A DNA stretch of 64,000 bases, taken from NCBI RefSeq assembly GCF_032854445.1, contig NC_088304.1, forward strand, positions 20,597,704 through 20,661,703. Reading direction: 5' to 3'. The position numbers were made by a program, and so were the translations under genes. Shown here piece after piece: positions 23,125-34,335 of this stretch. Source of the DNA: Liolophura sinensis. Lineage: Eukaryota > Mollusca > Polyplacophora > Chitonida > Chitonidae. Below the pieces are notes generated by a model. The model did not search any database. It worked only from the letters and a program-made list of their open reading frames with translations, and was not told the origin of the DNA. Each line of letters starts with the position of its first letter. Positions within the stretch are counted from its first letter, which is position 1.

Positions 23125-23924
23125 TTTTTAAATGTGTTGAGCCAAATTAAAGCCAAATGGGAGTTCTTCCATTTCCATTCATTCAGAAGAATGAACACCA
23201 CATGAACTTTTAACTGAATTATTGCCTTGTTGTGTAAGAGAAATATGTTTTCATAAAGTCAACCGGCACTTACTCATTTGCGTTTTATACTATATCTCCC
23301 ATTCGGGTGTCTTTTGGAATTCAGTATATATTATCCAGATGATCCCTGATTTCCGCCTCAGCTTACTGCATGTAGTATTTTTCAACTCAATTGGAATTTC
23401 CTGACAGAGCGTATAAATTATTTCAACAAATCTAACCGCATGGCTACCAGCATTTCCCATCAGTTTGATGTGACGCAGATGGCCATGCGGTTTAATAGAT
23501 GTCACATCAAAGGGGTGGCCTTGGCTCTTAATGAGTCTAAAATTTAAATGAATAAAGTTGCCTTTGCCTCCATGTATGAGCAATGCAGCTTTCACTAAAA
23601 ACACGTTTTTGCCTCAATTCACTACATCATTACATGAGCTTAGTGTAGGTTTCGAACTTCCTGCCTTTGAGTGACAAACTCTCTAAGGATTTTGATAAAC
23701 TGTAGGCTTTATGTTAGACCAGTAACGCATTTCTTCAGACAGTTCTAATACTATTATTATTATTGCAGTGCTTCCTCATTATTCAAAGGGTATGGGTTGA
23801 CCCAGGCATTCCGGACTGATCTCTCTATGAACCTGGCCGCCGTCTTCCAGGTATCAGCGAAAAGAGTCTTCAGTAAGACACATCAACCGATTGCCCGGAA
23901 GGCAGCTCGGATATCTGAAGGTAA
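23125..23924. other. No gene seen downstream of Tc1 relic
   Basis: 23125-23220 is probably the 3' flank of the Tc1-like element. Beyond it are short overlapping frames at 23222-23604 on both strands with no recognised motif. Confidence 0.35.
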
Positions 23925-24520
23925 TGCTGTTCGATATGACGTTAAACCTGATGGGTGAAGTACACTGCTGAGCTGTTCCCTGATGGAGATGATGGGGCTT
24001 GTACAACGGAAAAGTCCCTGGGAAAGTGGTCATATGCTGGCAGATGACGTCCCCGTCCAAACCACGATAGCTTACTTTATAGCCTAACCAATATTGATTT
24101 CCCCACAAAGCTTTTTTCAGATCTTCCCGGTAACATAAGGTATTTATTCAGATTTGCTGACAGCCGAAAAATTACCCTAATAGCAGTTTGGTGATAAATC
24201 AGCTCCTTACACATCTTCAAGAAAATCTTAAATTATTTTTCGTGTATTCTGCCAGTGTTCATTGACCCATTCTTTTCCAGTTCATCGCCCCAAGTGTGAT
24301 ACTTAAACAAAAAAACAGAGGTATGGAATTTTGCTGACAGTTTCTACACTTCAATCAGTGGGTTATAGAGCATATGCCCGCTTCGGCTTCCTACAAAGTT
24401 GAGTAACGGTCGCAATAACTTAGCGCATATGCTGACGTTCGTAACATTTTCAGCCGATTAGTTCAAATCAACAAAATGAATTTAGTGATTTATTAAATGT
24501 TTTGCACCTATACAATGGGT
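23925..24520 (+). repeat. Dispersed repeat R2, copy 2
   Basis: Direct copy of 14965-15600, with stops in all the frames that are open in the first copy. It lies about 330 bp from the right copy of the inverted pair at 24846. Confidence 0.8.
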
Positions 24521-24845
24521 GTCAGCTTTATGGGTGAAGGAGTAAATCGCCACTGTTTGAAAAGCAACTGGACCATTCAATGATTTACACCCTAAGTCGG
24601 TATAGCATGCGCTGAATTCAAGCACGTGAACTCATTTGTACGTGGATAACCGATTCACGGAAAGACAACAAAATTTCTTCACATAAGAAAAAAAGCAGCA
24701 CATACAGAGGGTACCATTGGTTATTGCCACTCTAATATTAGCCACATTAGTTTCTTTGCTGAGACAGAAAACAAAAATGCTTACACTAATGTTATGACCC
24801 AAACTGTCTGTATTATAAAAAGATGGCTTGTTCAAAATACACGAC

Positions 24846-25365
24846 AATTTAGCCGCACAAAAATGTAACCAAAACCAGCAAATTTTATTTTACAACAATT
24901 TATTAGGTTTAACAAGAGCAGATAACAAGACTTTTACAAATACTAAAGTACTTAAGTGTAACAAGAAAGGATAGCAGTATCTATACGAATACTAAAGTAC
25001 TTACATGTACAACGGTGTCAAGTCCGACGGACGCATATATTCCACAATGCGGAAAACCATACAGGCATAAATGCACAAGTAAGAGGAAAAATCCACAGTA
25101 TAACTGGAGTGTATGACAAAATTCCACAGACAGGGTCCGTGTACTAATAAGCACTGTGTACACAAGAGCACAAATTAAATATACAAGCTCAGACTGAACA
25201 AGTGCTCGGTGGAGATATGACATAACAAAGCCAGAGGCTATAAAGACATCAAAATTCAGCACAAAAGGCCTACTAAAGTAATACACAGCGAAAGCATCCA
25301 AAACTCTCAATAATTCTCCTTTCTTCCCCTTTGACCTGCTTTCATAGGTCTTATATAGACTGGTG
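24846..25365 (-). repeat. Inverted repeat pair, copy 2
   Basis: Reverse-strand match to 12205-12708, covering the end of the hydrophobic frame, the tandem aagtactttagtat duplication, and aataaa at the 3' end. On the minus strand a TATA-like tctatataag lies at its upstream edge (about 25352). Confidence 0.8.
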
Positions 25366-25472
25366 GAATTGTCTAGAATAAGAAAACACTCGTTGTAAAC
25401 AAACAGGCCCCGAACTGAGGGTATTCTGGAACATTCTAAAGCAGAGGTAGACAGCAGGCCCTGAACAAGCAT
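24981..25472 (-). CDS. Uncharacterised hydrophobic protein, 163 codons
   Basis: Open minus-strand frame from the ATG at 25472 to a stop at 24981; the frame is open upstream of this ATG too. It reads MLVQGLLSTSALECSRIPSV, a polar middle (KTYESRSKGKKGELLRVLD), then mostly hydrophobic sequence: AVYYFSRPFVLNFDVFIASG, SELVYLICALVYTVLI, LQLYCGFFLLLVHLCLYG. Two or three membrane-spanning segments are plausible. A TATA-like tctatataag lies inside the frame, and aataaa follows the stop after about 80 bases. The second copy at 12205-12708 has stops and a deletion. I do not recognise the family. It could be a retroelement-associated frame or a chance frame in a repeat; repeat membership weakens the case for a host gene. 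Confidence 0.35.
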   Translation of the reverse strand: MLVQGLLSTSALECSRIPSVRGLFVYNECFLILDNSTSLYKTYESRSKGKKGELLRVLDAFAVYYFSRPFVLNFDVFIASGFVMSYLHRALVQSELVYLICALVYTVLISTRTLSVEFCHTLQLYCGFFLLLVHLCLYGFPHCGIYASVGLDTVVHVSTLVFV

Positions 25473-25479
25473 ATGTAAA

Positions 25480-26720
25480 CAGTGGCAAGCTAAATTTAGA
25501 AGCTGACAGCAGCTGTGCACATAACACTAATAAAGTCGATAGTTTACAAAATTTCTCTAAGTGCATTACAATATCGTGCATAAAATGCTCACATTATTCC
25601 AGAAGCCGAACTCTCAAATAATAAGAAATTTATGACGTTTGGTCGTCGGGAACAATTGTATATCCGGAAGGGTTATTGTTGATAAGCTATCAACAAATAT
25701 GAAACCAGCAAAATATGCACGTTTAGAAGTTGATTTCTGCACATCGTATAGACGACAATTTCCATGATTTCTACAACTCCCATCGGATGTATATCCTGAG
25801 CGCTTTATTATTGTGCAATATTTTGAACTGGTGATCTCAAATACGAAGAACATTTCATTGGTAATTGGTTTTCCAGCAATTTACCAAACGAACATAATTA
25901 AGAAATAATGCTCGCGTCAGGGTAGTCTAATGGTTGTTTTACATCAAATCGATGTGGAAGAGTTTATATTGTAGGTCGAAGGCGAAGCCTGAGACCTTAA
26001 ATTTGTAAACTTTTCTATTCTATTACCTTGGTAGCAGAAAAATGTATTCGTCATTATTACAAAAACGCCATTGCGGTATAGATTGACAGCAAAAAACGCC
26101 CCCACTTTCCCTGACACGTTGTTTTCGTCCAACCGAACGTTCTAAAGGGGCGTGACCTAATTTTGGACGCAACCATGATGTGTTTTACAGGGGGTGTTAA
26201 AATGCAATGCTAAATATTACGGACGTGCTTCACGACTAGGGTAGAATAATGAAAAGAATACGTTTGTTTCTCGAAAACAATTTCGACTATAAAATAAAGC
26301 ACTATGAAACAAAACATCTGCAGGGCTCCTTTCATGTAACAACAGACGCTGTTATCAGGATAGCCTTCGGTGAGACAGGCACGGTGTCAAACAGCGGCCA
26401 CACTAACAGTGAGCTGGGGAGGTTGCTCGTTGCTGGCAGGGAGAGTTCGGGGAGATCAAAAGTTTTCCCAGACTCTGTCTAACGAGCTAAAGGAGCTGGA
26501 AACCTCTGGCATCAGCAAAACGACAACAAAAGTGGGGAGCTCAACTGTTTAAACGTAATTAAAGTTTGAGTTAAGTACGAAAAAAAAATAATTGAAACAC
26601 ACAAAATTAGGTTAACAATAGTTTGATACTGAATTTTATTAGGTTTACTTGTGTAAAATTTACTCGGATAAACATCAAGCAAGGATTGGGAGTTGAAAAG
26701 GACGATCTGCAGCCAGTCCG
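25480..26720. other. No gene called
   Basis: A minus frame at 25853-25614 (79 codons) and plus frames at 26249-26552 (one contains GDQKFSQTLSNELKELETSG) look protein-like in composition but match nothing that I know. Note that the latter lies next to the Crypton relic but on the opposite strand. Confidence 0.3.
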
Positions 26721-26723
26721 CTA

Positions 26724-27305
26724 TCCAGAGTATATGAAGTTGATGTGAACTCTGCTGTTATTTATTGTTGCATTGTGGAACATCCCTCCAAAACTTTGAG
26801 GCGTGACTGAAAACTGGGATTTTGCCATTTGGATGGAATTGCTACTGTTACGTGTAACATTACAGTCGACAGCGTCGGGCATTTGCGCTGGGAGTGGCGT
26901 GACTGACATGGGAGTATTTTCACTCAACGACATTTTCACTTTCAGCATTTTCTGATAACACACTTGAAGCATGCAGGGTATTGCTGATTTCACGGCGTTT
27001 TGAAACCGACGGTTTGGTGACATAACTCCGTACCCTGGATTCATTGCGGTGGCCAGTCACAGATAATAACGTCCATCACAGAAACCCCGGCATCAGCAAG
27101 AACTGTGGCTGTCGTAGCCCGGACGCAGTGATTCGTGTACCGGCGGTTAAGTTTTGCATCGGGGCAAATATCAGACATCATGGATCCGATTGTTTTGTGA
27201 CCCATTGGTTGATTGCCCTACCATGGTTTGTGGTCAACTGGGACGTTTAGGAGAGGCCGCTGAAAGAAAGACTCGCAGGTAGAATTATCAGGTCCGTATG
27301 TAAAA
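26724..27305 (-). pseudogene. Crypton-type tyrosine recombinase, C-terminal relic
   Basis: Minus-strand relic of a DUF3504/Crypton-like tyrosine recombinase, the enzyme of DNA transposons that move by strand exchange through a covalent tyrosine. From 27305 it reads STCESFFQRPLLNVPVDHKP, W, a TAG stop, then GNQPMGHKTIGSMMSD and TNHCVRATTATVLADAGVS. The last holds the catalytic H-x-x-R pair (27120-27131). A one-base shift follows VMDVI; the next frame gives SVTGHRNES, the second His box, and RVRSYV with the nucleophilic Tyr (27022-27024). The C-terminal tail ends SFGGMFHNATINNSRVHINF, the Asn-rich end often seen in these proteins. All C-terminal catalytic landmarks are therefore present but split over two frames with a stop. 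The N-terminal half is not recognisable beyond a T-rich tract at 27303-27313. Confidence 0.8.
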
Positions 27306-27313
27306 AAAAAAAA

Positions 27314-28648
27314 TTTCGTGAAACCATTATTATCCCTTATTGTGCAGCATTCAAACTTCCCTATGGGCTTTAAATTATCTGTAACCTGACACTTTTCTTC
27401 TTTAAAATATACGTTCGCTTCGACAGAAAAAATAGCCATTTTGTTTCTTTGTTTATATTTGTCGCCTGCTTTATTCAATGTAAACAACAACCTCTATCCA
27501 CCCATAGAACTACAATTGACCCCTCCAGAAGTCAAACGCTTCTGACTCGTGATGGGGGGTATCTAACGACTCAGATAATGTGCACTTGGCATAGAACCAA
27601 GCAGTGCGTTGTATGTAATAAAAAGGAATTAGATTTTTAATGATTCCATAACTTTAAGCTGTGTATCAACCATATCCTAGCAATTAGTTTTCCTATGCTC
27701 CGACACCTCCCCATACAGAAGAGATGTCAATGCTACCGTTCAATGCGTATTCGTTCACGTCCCTCACTCCCTCCTCCAGGCTCTCACTGTTGACGAAAAA
27801 CGCGCGAAGGTGGTCGTAGTGTTGTTTTTCAGTCTCGTGTTCGTTGATGGCTAATTATCTTTCACAAATGGGACGATGAATTATAAGTTTGTAGGTAACA
27901 CGTGGGAAATCTCGCCAGCAACGTTCTAGAGATATGCCGGATACCCCGCGAATTCCGGATTCCTTTACCAATTAAACGTGTGGCATCCTTCGTGCGAAAC
28001 ATTCTTGAGTATGGTGTTAAGCCACGTTAAATGATCCAAGGCTCTGCGGTAACACACAAATAGCTTAAACTGTGAGGTGACTAACATTTTCCATATTTGT
28101 GCTGTATTTATAAACGGGGCTAACTATTTTTCATCTAATAATTCTAGATTTTATAGACTCGTCTTTTTCACATAGCTGTGGTGATGATGAAGTATGGGGG
28201 CATGTAAAATGGTGTATACCGAAATGTGATTTTTATTTTGTGTTGAAGTCCTGGTTATTTCTTTGAATTATTCACTTGATCTGGGGGAAATATCGCGGTT
28301 GTTTTTCCATTGCTGAATAACCTCGAGATTTTGTCAAAGCAATTAGTGACCACACGTGACCATTTGTCAAAATTTTGGTCAAAAATTCCATTTTTCCTGA
28401 ATCAGTTTGTGTTGTTTATCCTTTATAATGTAATTTTGGTTTACAGGCGTTTTGTTTTAGGTTTCATCATTATATTAATTATACCACTAAGTTGTCTCCT
28501 TACAGAAGGCCTTGATTGTGGTTTCAAAGTTATATTCGTTTTATATGCCAAAGACACCAGGTACGACTATCTACCCAGCCACAGTATACTGGTGTCGAAA
28601 GCAGATTCACGGCTGGTCAGTAAGGCATAGTGGTTAGAGAATATATTT
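27314..28648. other. No gene seen
   Basis: AT-rich, with a poly-A tract at the left edge. At 28000-28030 cattcttgagtatggtgtta resembles a family 1 SINE tail without a body. A 106-codon plus frame at 28310-28630 is hydrophobic and unassigned. Confidence 0.35.
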
Positions 28649-28774
28649 ATTTTATTTCATTTGGTTGATGTTTTACGCCGTACTCAATAATGTTTCACTT
28701 ACACGGCGGTGGTCAGCATTAGCATGGCTGGAAGCCGGACAGACCGCGAGAGAAACACACGATCATGTGGAGAT
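28649..28774 (-). repeat. Family 1 SINE, minus, 5' part missing
   Basis: Starts with the AT-rich tail, then gttttacgccgtactcaata, cacttacacggcggtggtc and the core up to cgatcatgtggagattgctg, where it stops. The next bases (28775-28860) are a block also found inside the SINE at 44646-44953. The tRNA-like head is not present. Confidence 0.75.
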
Positions 28775-28862
28775 TGCTGGAAATATATAGTTATAATAGT
28801 AAAGCAGATCCCTCTTTTATAACACGTAGGTATCCTAGAAAATGTTTGCCCCTCAAAACAAT
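28775..28862. repeat. Block shared with interrupted SINE at 44.8 kb
   Basis: ttttataacacgtaggtatc and ctagaaaatgtttgcccctc match ctttataacaaataattatc and aagaaaatgtttgccactc at 44790-44840. In both places the block joins the SINE core at the same base, next to the ggttgctgg stretch. Origin unknown. Confidence 0.6.
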
Positions 28863-28867
28863 CTCTG

Positions 28868-29205
28868 TCCCGTACTTTAATTGGTTTACTTCCTGTATAT
28901 CTCCGGCTGACATGATCTGTGTTAGTCTACAAGACAGTTAGTTCTGTCTGAATTAATACAACGTTAACTTAAAATTCAAAGAGGACACGAGGAAAAGGGG
29001 ACTAACGTTTATAGTGCGATACACTTACCCCTAGTGTGTACCGAAAGGTTATTGCAATGTAATGATTGGGAATAGCAGAGACTTTGATTTAATTAGTATA
29101 TATAAATCTATGCATAAAATGTAACATAAATACCTTAGGATATTTGCGGGCTGTCCAAGATCATCTCATTTGCATCAAGAGACAATTTTGCGCCTTTAGT
29201 ACCTC
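28868..29205 (+). repeat. Dispersed repeat R3, copy 2
   Basis: cccgtactttaattggttta, cttcctgtatatctcc, tgacatgatctgtgttagtc and agttagttctgtct match 17230-17320. Weaker similarity continues to the gggctgtccaagatcatc and gcatcaagagac stretches near 29150-29190. Confidence 0.6.
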
Positions 29206-31560
29206 ACAGATAAGTTACCAAATGATTGTATAAAAAAAACTGGCTGTATAGGATCGTGATAAACAATATTAGCATGCGTCGAACATTATCATTGTACTTG
29301 GGTTAAATTTTTTGCCGATGTAATCATGACAGACGACTTCTAAATTGATGAAAACCGGAATGCCGAGAGGAAACCTTTCACCAGCTACCTGATAAATCTT
29401 TAGACTGTTAAGCCACAACTCAACTACCGAGAGCTGGATTCGACCTTGCAAACCTGTTGGTCAGGACTGATCGGCTCCGGTGTTTTATATTTGATGATGT
29501 ATTAAGTTGTGCGCAAATGGAAATAAGGTATGTTTAAACAAATATTGAGACGTATTACATCCCCTCTAAATATTTTTAATACGCACTGAATGCATACACC
29601 AATGCCCTGACCTCACCTCACATCTTATCTTATCAAATATCTTACAAATTTGATGTTTATCATCGTTTACTCGCCAACTTGTTTTGCCTACATCTTGATA
29701 ATTGGTTTGGAAAACCCATACGTGCCACTTTCATCAATTTCGCCCAATTCACATGGAAGATTTATGTCCGCAAATGCTGACAGCTTCATAGACTGTTATA
29801 CAGGATATAATTTGAAACAAAATTGGGAGATCCTGACAATATATCCCGTATCTTCACATATCTTCATTTTACTTTTTTTATCCATAAATATTTTCTAAAA
29901 TGTCATTTAAGAAATTGTCATACACCTACCTTATTTATAAGATTGCGTTACTTATTACTTTGTCATTGCAGTATACTTGACAGTGTTCATAGTTTATTTG
30001 TGAGTGGCTCTTAAAAAGATGTGTGGCCGATATTGCTGGGCAGTGATAATATTTATTATGGTTTTGTCTGACAAAAATATTTCCGGCAAGCACCACTGGG
30101 AAAAAAAAAATGTTTAAACAATAAAAGGAGCTTTAGACAGTAGTTTAATTGTAACAAGCGACATGTGGACATATTGTTTTTGTAAAAACTAAACAATGTG
30201 TACACGAAAGTATCCGTCTCGCACTGTATTGTCATGTACTCATCAATCCCATCTATCCACACAAAATAATGGGCAAACTTTCTAAACTATGATGTTAGAA
30301 GGGCATCTTTGGTCAATTAGAATGCCCTCGTAGGGTGCAAACCATATTTAAAGTAGACTCCCAGCGCTTGCACTGCCAATCTGCACACAGATAGTTTCAT
30401 AACCCGTAAATCGATTCCAATCGTTTCGAACGGAAGAAAAACGGTAGAATTTGGTGATCGGACATCAGAAAATCTACTCCATGACGATCAAGCCACCGTT
30501 GACCTTGTGACGTCAAGGCGGTACATTCCCTGCAGGCATATGGAGCTTGTCCGTGTGTACAACACAGAGGCAATCGCTATACTTTGACAACTAATTCCGA
30601 GATTATTCCATGCTAATGCGTGGTTGGCGACTGCAGTAACACAACACAGGATACTGTAAAGTTGAACACATGATCTAAACAGCCGCAGATTGAGAAAATA
30701 TGGACTAGGCCTCATTGAAAATACCTTTCGATTACGGAAATGCTATTCACAGAAGCGCCCCTCCCCCCTTCCGCCCCGGGTATTAGAATGGGAAATCAGT
30801 GGTAGCCTGCATTAAGTGTTATTGATGTACGAATTATGATATATTAAATATTAGTATTAAAGGGGATATGGACCAGCCTGCTATCCAGCCTGCTATTCAC
30901 AGAACCTAGTGTTAAAATCGGGAATTATTGGTATCACGTGATAGCCCACATTATGTACCATTAAAATACCAAGTACGAATGTCTGCAAGTGCAGTACTGG
31001 TGGAGATATGGCATAATACATCATTTATAGAAGTAATGACTTGTCCCCATTGAATAGCTAACCATCCTCTGCGAATCGCAGTCAAAGTTATGGCACGTCT
31101 TTAAAAACGCATTATCTGTGGACTGCAATCATTCCACGGATGTCCAATTCGTGTCTGACAAACAAGACGGGAGAACGTTTGTGTCATCTACTGTTGCCCG
31201 CATGTGAGCGAAAATCGACCATCGTGTTGCCCATGCAGTTGTGGTATATGCTGCAGCCGCTTTTAAAGGATCTAATGCAAAAATAATTAAGGATTAGGAC
31301 ATAGGATGGCGCCTGGAAAAAGCACACATTGTACAGTGGATTTTCCAATGCTTCGCAGGGTTTTTCACTACACAGTACGTGCGGGTATTCACGGCATGAC
31401 ATCATCCGACCAGGGCTCTGCGGCCGATAAGATGCACATTCAGTCCGTCTTTAATGTTTGTTTGTTTGTTTTTTTTTTAAGTGGAACTAGTTAACATAAC
31501 GATTTTTTAATGCAATTTACATACTCGCATGGCATAAATATTGAGGCTAGGGAATATTCA
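29206..31560. other. No gene called; imperfect duplication
   Basis: 30738-30870 and 30886-31020 are loosely similar (ctattcacagaa, tattagaatgggaaatcagt, gatatgg), suggesting an old tandem duplication of about 150 bp. A plus frame at 29650-29898 and minus frames at 30262-30056 and 30715-30488 are unassigned. Confidence 0.35.
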
Positions 31561-31604
31561 ATGTGAATGCAGACGTTGCTGTGGTTTTGATTATACTTAC
31601 GCAG

Positions 31605-31826
31605 GTTCCTTTAGACTGTTTCAAGAATTTATGTTCAAGAGTGATGTTCAAGAGTTGGAAAAAAAAATGGATAGTTGTCTGTTATACTGAAAATCGGGAA
31701 GATCGAAAATCTTTATCGTTACGTGCATCTCACATAGAGATCCTTCCACAGGAAGGACTTATTGCCGTGAAAATGAAAAAGGCAGCAATGGTATACTTTC
31801 TGAGGGAAGGCTGTGTAGACAACTAA
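31605..31826 (+). other. Possible PH-domain-like exon or relic
   Basis: After an acceptor-like tacttacgcag (31594-31604) the plus frame reads VPLDCFKNLCSRVMFKSWKK, KWIVVCYTENREDRKSLSLR, ASHIEILPQE and on to a TAA at 31824. The motif FKSWKKKWIVV resembles the first strands of a pleckstrin-homology domain, which binds lipids or proteins at membranes, as in docking proteins of the DOK/IRS type. The segment is about 73 codons, shorter than a full PH domain (about 100). No neighbouring exon is visible, and the closing Trp-containing helix is missing. It could be one exon of a gene outside what I can read, a relic, or chance. Confidence 0.25.
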
Positions 31827-31829
31827 AAA

Positions 31830-32267
31830 AATGGTGGTTTTCAAAACCGTTAACCCTTAATACATTGCGTCAATCCGATATAAAATGTAAAGATGTCGAG
31901 TTTACAATATGGTATGTCTTTGGAGTATAATATGGTGTCTTTTGGGCTGATCACCGACCAGTAAATTAAAGATGGCTTCATAAATTATACAGGTTTTCTG
32001 CCGTACAGAATGGTCCACTGGCTCAGGTTTAAACCTGTGTAAGCCTTTTTTGCGCTATAAATATGAGAAGAAAAGGGTCCTATATCATCTGTTTGTCATT
32101 CACGCTGTGTAGAAAAGGTGAAACCGTTGGTTTCTTGTACGGCTCATAGATTTCTGACGTTTATGTAACGACTGAATAGAGCTGAGACTATTGGCAATAG
32201 TAAAGATGATCCCTTCTTGAAAGCCTTTGGAATAAATGCCGTCTTTTTTCAAACTCAAGACCTTTGC
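31830..32267. other. No gene seen
   Basis: Unassigned AT-rich sequence. Nothing recognisable. Confidence 0.35.
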
Positions 32268-32415
32268 TAATGTTGCTCTCCATCTGTAGTTTGGTTTATT
32301 TTTTATGTTACTACACGTATACGCCGTTAGTCAAGGCACACTACATATACTTCGATACCTTATCACTAGATATGACCTGTACCGGTTATAAAAATCTCAT
32401 TTAAATTAGGGGGAA
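32268..32415. repeat. Dispersed repeat R5, copy 2
   Basis: Counterpart of 19035-19190: tacgccgttagtcaaggca, ctacatatacttcgat, agatatgacctgtaccgg, taaaaatctcatttaaat. Confidence 0.55.
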
Positions 32416-33309
32416 AATATGTACGAAAGTAATGATTGGCCATAGATCTGGAGCTTAAAGGCACCTATCACTGGAAAATTCACCTTCCAATCCCAAATCA
32501 TTTCCTGTAATAAATATATGTAAATAATATACATGCTTTGTGCAAAAGCTAATAAAAGACATTCATCGATATGGTTTACAACAGCTCATTATGACGGCAT
32601 ATTTTAGATGTTCGAAATGAGCATTTAATCTTACAACGAAATGTAATCTCCTCCATGTCACTTTTATGACGGGCAATGTATGTCCGGTCAAGTTAGAAAA
32701 AAAAAAACCCGCTATAAACTTAGCACCATATCTGTAAATTACTTTATACTTAATCGATAAATACTGTACATTTTCGAATAAAAACATTGTCTGCAGTTAC
32801 CAACGTATACATGTAAACGACGCAGCTGGGTGCACATAAAACAAAACACGTATGTACAATTTTACCTTGCGCCGTGACAATATGTTCCTTTCGCTCACTT
32901 TCCGCTGCGATGCAGCAAGAGTCCCGTGCAACCTTTTTTCATGCGTCTCATAGGCGCATGCAAACTACAAAATAAAGACTACGGCATCAATGCTGTTTTT
33001 CCACATTTTAAGAATGTCTTAAAGAACCATACATTCAGCGTGCCATAACATATTTTTTCTACTCGTTTGCTGTTTATGTAAGCATATGAGTAACTTTGCA
33101 AATTTACAATAAACCGGTCGGCAGGACCTGCCATTACGCATATACATCATCAGTTTATAAAGACCTCGTAAAAATCAACACACTCTGTACATTGTGAACC
33201 TCTGTTCCTCATTAGGGTGCTAAAGAGGCGTTTCTGATACATGATGTCACTATGTACATACAACATATCCATATCACCTAAACCACATAAGAATTAAATG
33301 AGACATACC
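32416..33309. other. No gene seen
   Basis: AT-rich sequence without recognised features. A minus frame at 32787-32563 is short and unassigned. Confidence 0.35.
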
Positions 33310-33522
33310 CAACGTAATGACCCAGGGGCCTCTCACCAATGCGGTCGCTGTGAGTTCAAGTCCAGCTTATGCTGGCTTCCTCCCACCCGTACGTGGGAAG
33401 GTCTGTCACCAACCTGCGGATGGTCGTGGGTTTCCACCGGGCTGTGCCCGGTTTCCTAACACCATAATCGTATAAGTAAAATATACTTGAGTACGGCGTA
33501 AAACACCAATCAAATAAAAAAA
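33310..33522 (+). repeat. Family 1 SINE, head incomplete, 12-bp core deletion
   Basis: Begins inside the tRNA-like head (acgtaatgacccagg) and carries tcaccaatgcggtcgctgtg, the core, and the tail caccaatcaaataaa. After ccaccataat about twelve bases (the gctgaccgccgt part) are missing, so the sequence jumps to cgtataagt. Confidence 0.85.
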
Positions 33523-34335
33523 CATATCCCTCAGCAGCAGAGCTGTAAGCCATTCAAGCCGCCAATAACAGCACTGAGATCTGTTCTCACCAAAATTCGC
33601 TTCAAAAACAGCAAGAGCAGAACAAGGTGAGTAACTGAGCAAACGTAAAACCTGTAGACCAGTCACACATGTATGGGGTACATTATGCATTGTGTAAGCT
33701 GTAAAAAGCTACAAGAAAACGAACGTAAACATGCTTAGAGTATACTCTTACATCGAGGAATATACTATCGTGCTGGAAGTTTTAAAACTGAAATATAACC
33801 TCTGTTGTGAAAACGGACTACTTTTATCATCAATCGTGAACAAGTTATCCATAGAACATGTACAGAGAGGAATTACTACGCCTTAATGGCTGATACGAAT
33901 ATTTTGTACGGAATAAAGCATTACAAATTTATGCGAAATCAATCTGTGTGAATTAGACACTTTCATTCCAAGGTATAATAAACACATAGCAATTGAAGGA
34001 TAGCGGCATTCAACAAACACTTTGAGACTTGAGTGGAAACAATGTTGACATTAACATGTTCACAAAATTCGGCGTGATTGTTGAGTTCAGTCAGTTTGAC
34101 AGACACACGTGGAGTGAATTCCGATCTAAACTGACTGCCAAAAGAAACTTTACAGAGAGTTCAAATCAATTTATTTTGCCAAAGCAACAAGCAGGATGAC
34201 TGAAGTTTAATATATTGAAAAGACCAATGACTTTAGATATTAAAAGTCTTGGGTAAGAACGGACAAAGCAGCCCTCAAATCATTTTACAAGTGAACAAAC
34301 AGAACAGGGGTGGAAAAATAGCCATTCCATCTCGG
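33523..34335. other. No gene seen
   Basis: Left flank of the Tc1-like relic. I could not find its terminal inverted repeat. The frame at 33690-33406 (minus) is a shadow running through the SINE. Confidence 0.35.

Noticed and set aside
27980-28035. SINE copy
   Set aside because: Only a 20-30 bp tail-like piece (cttgagtatggtgtta) without core or head; the same applies to 20000-20030 and 37260-37320.
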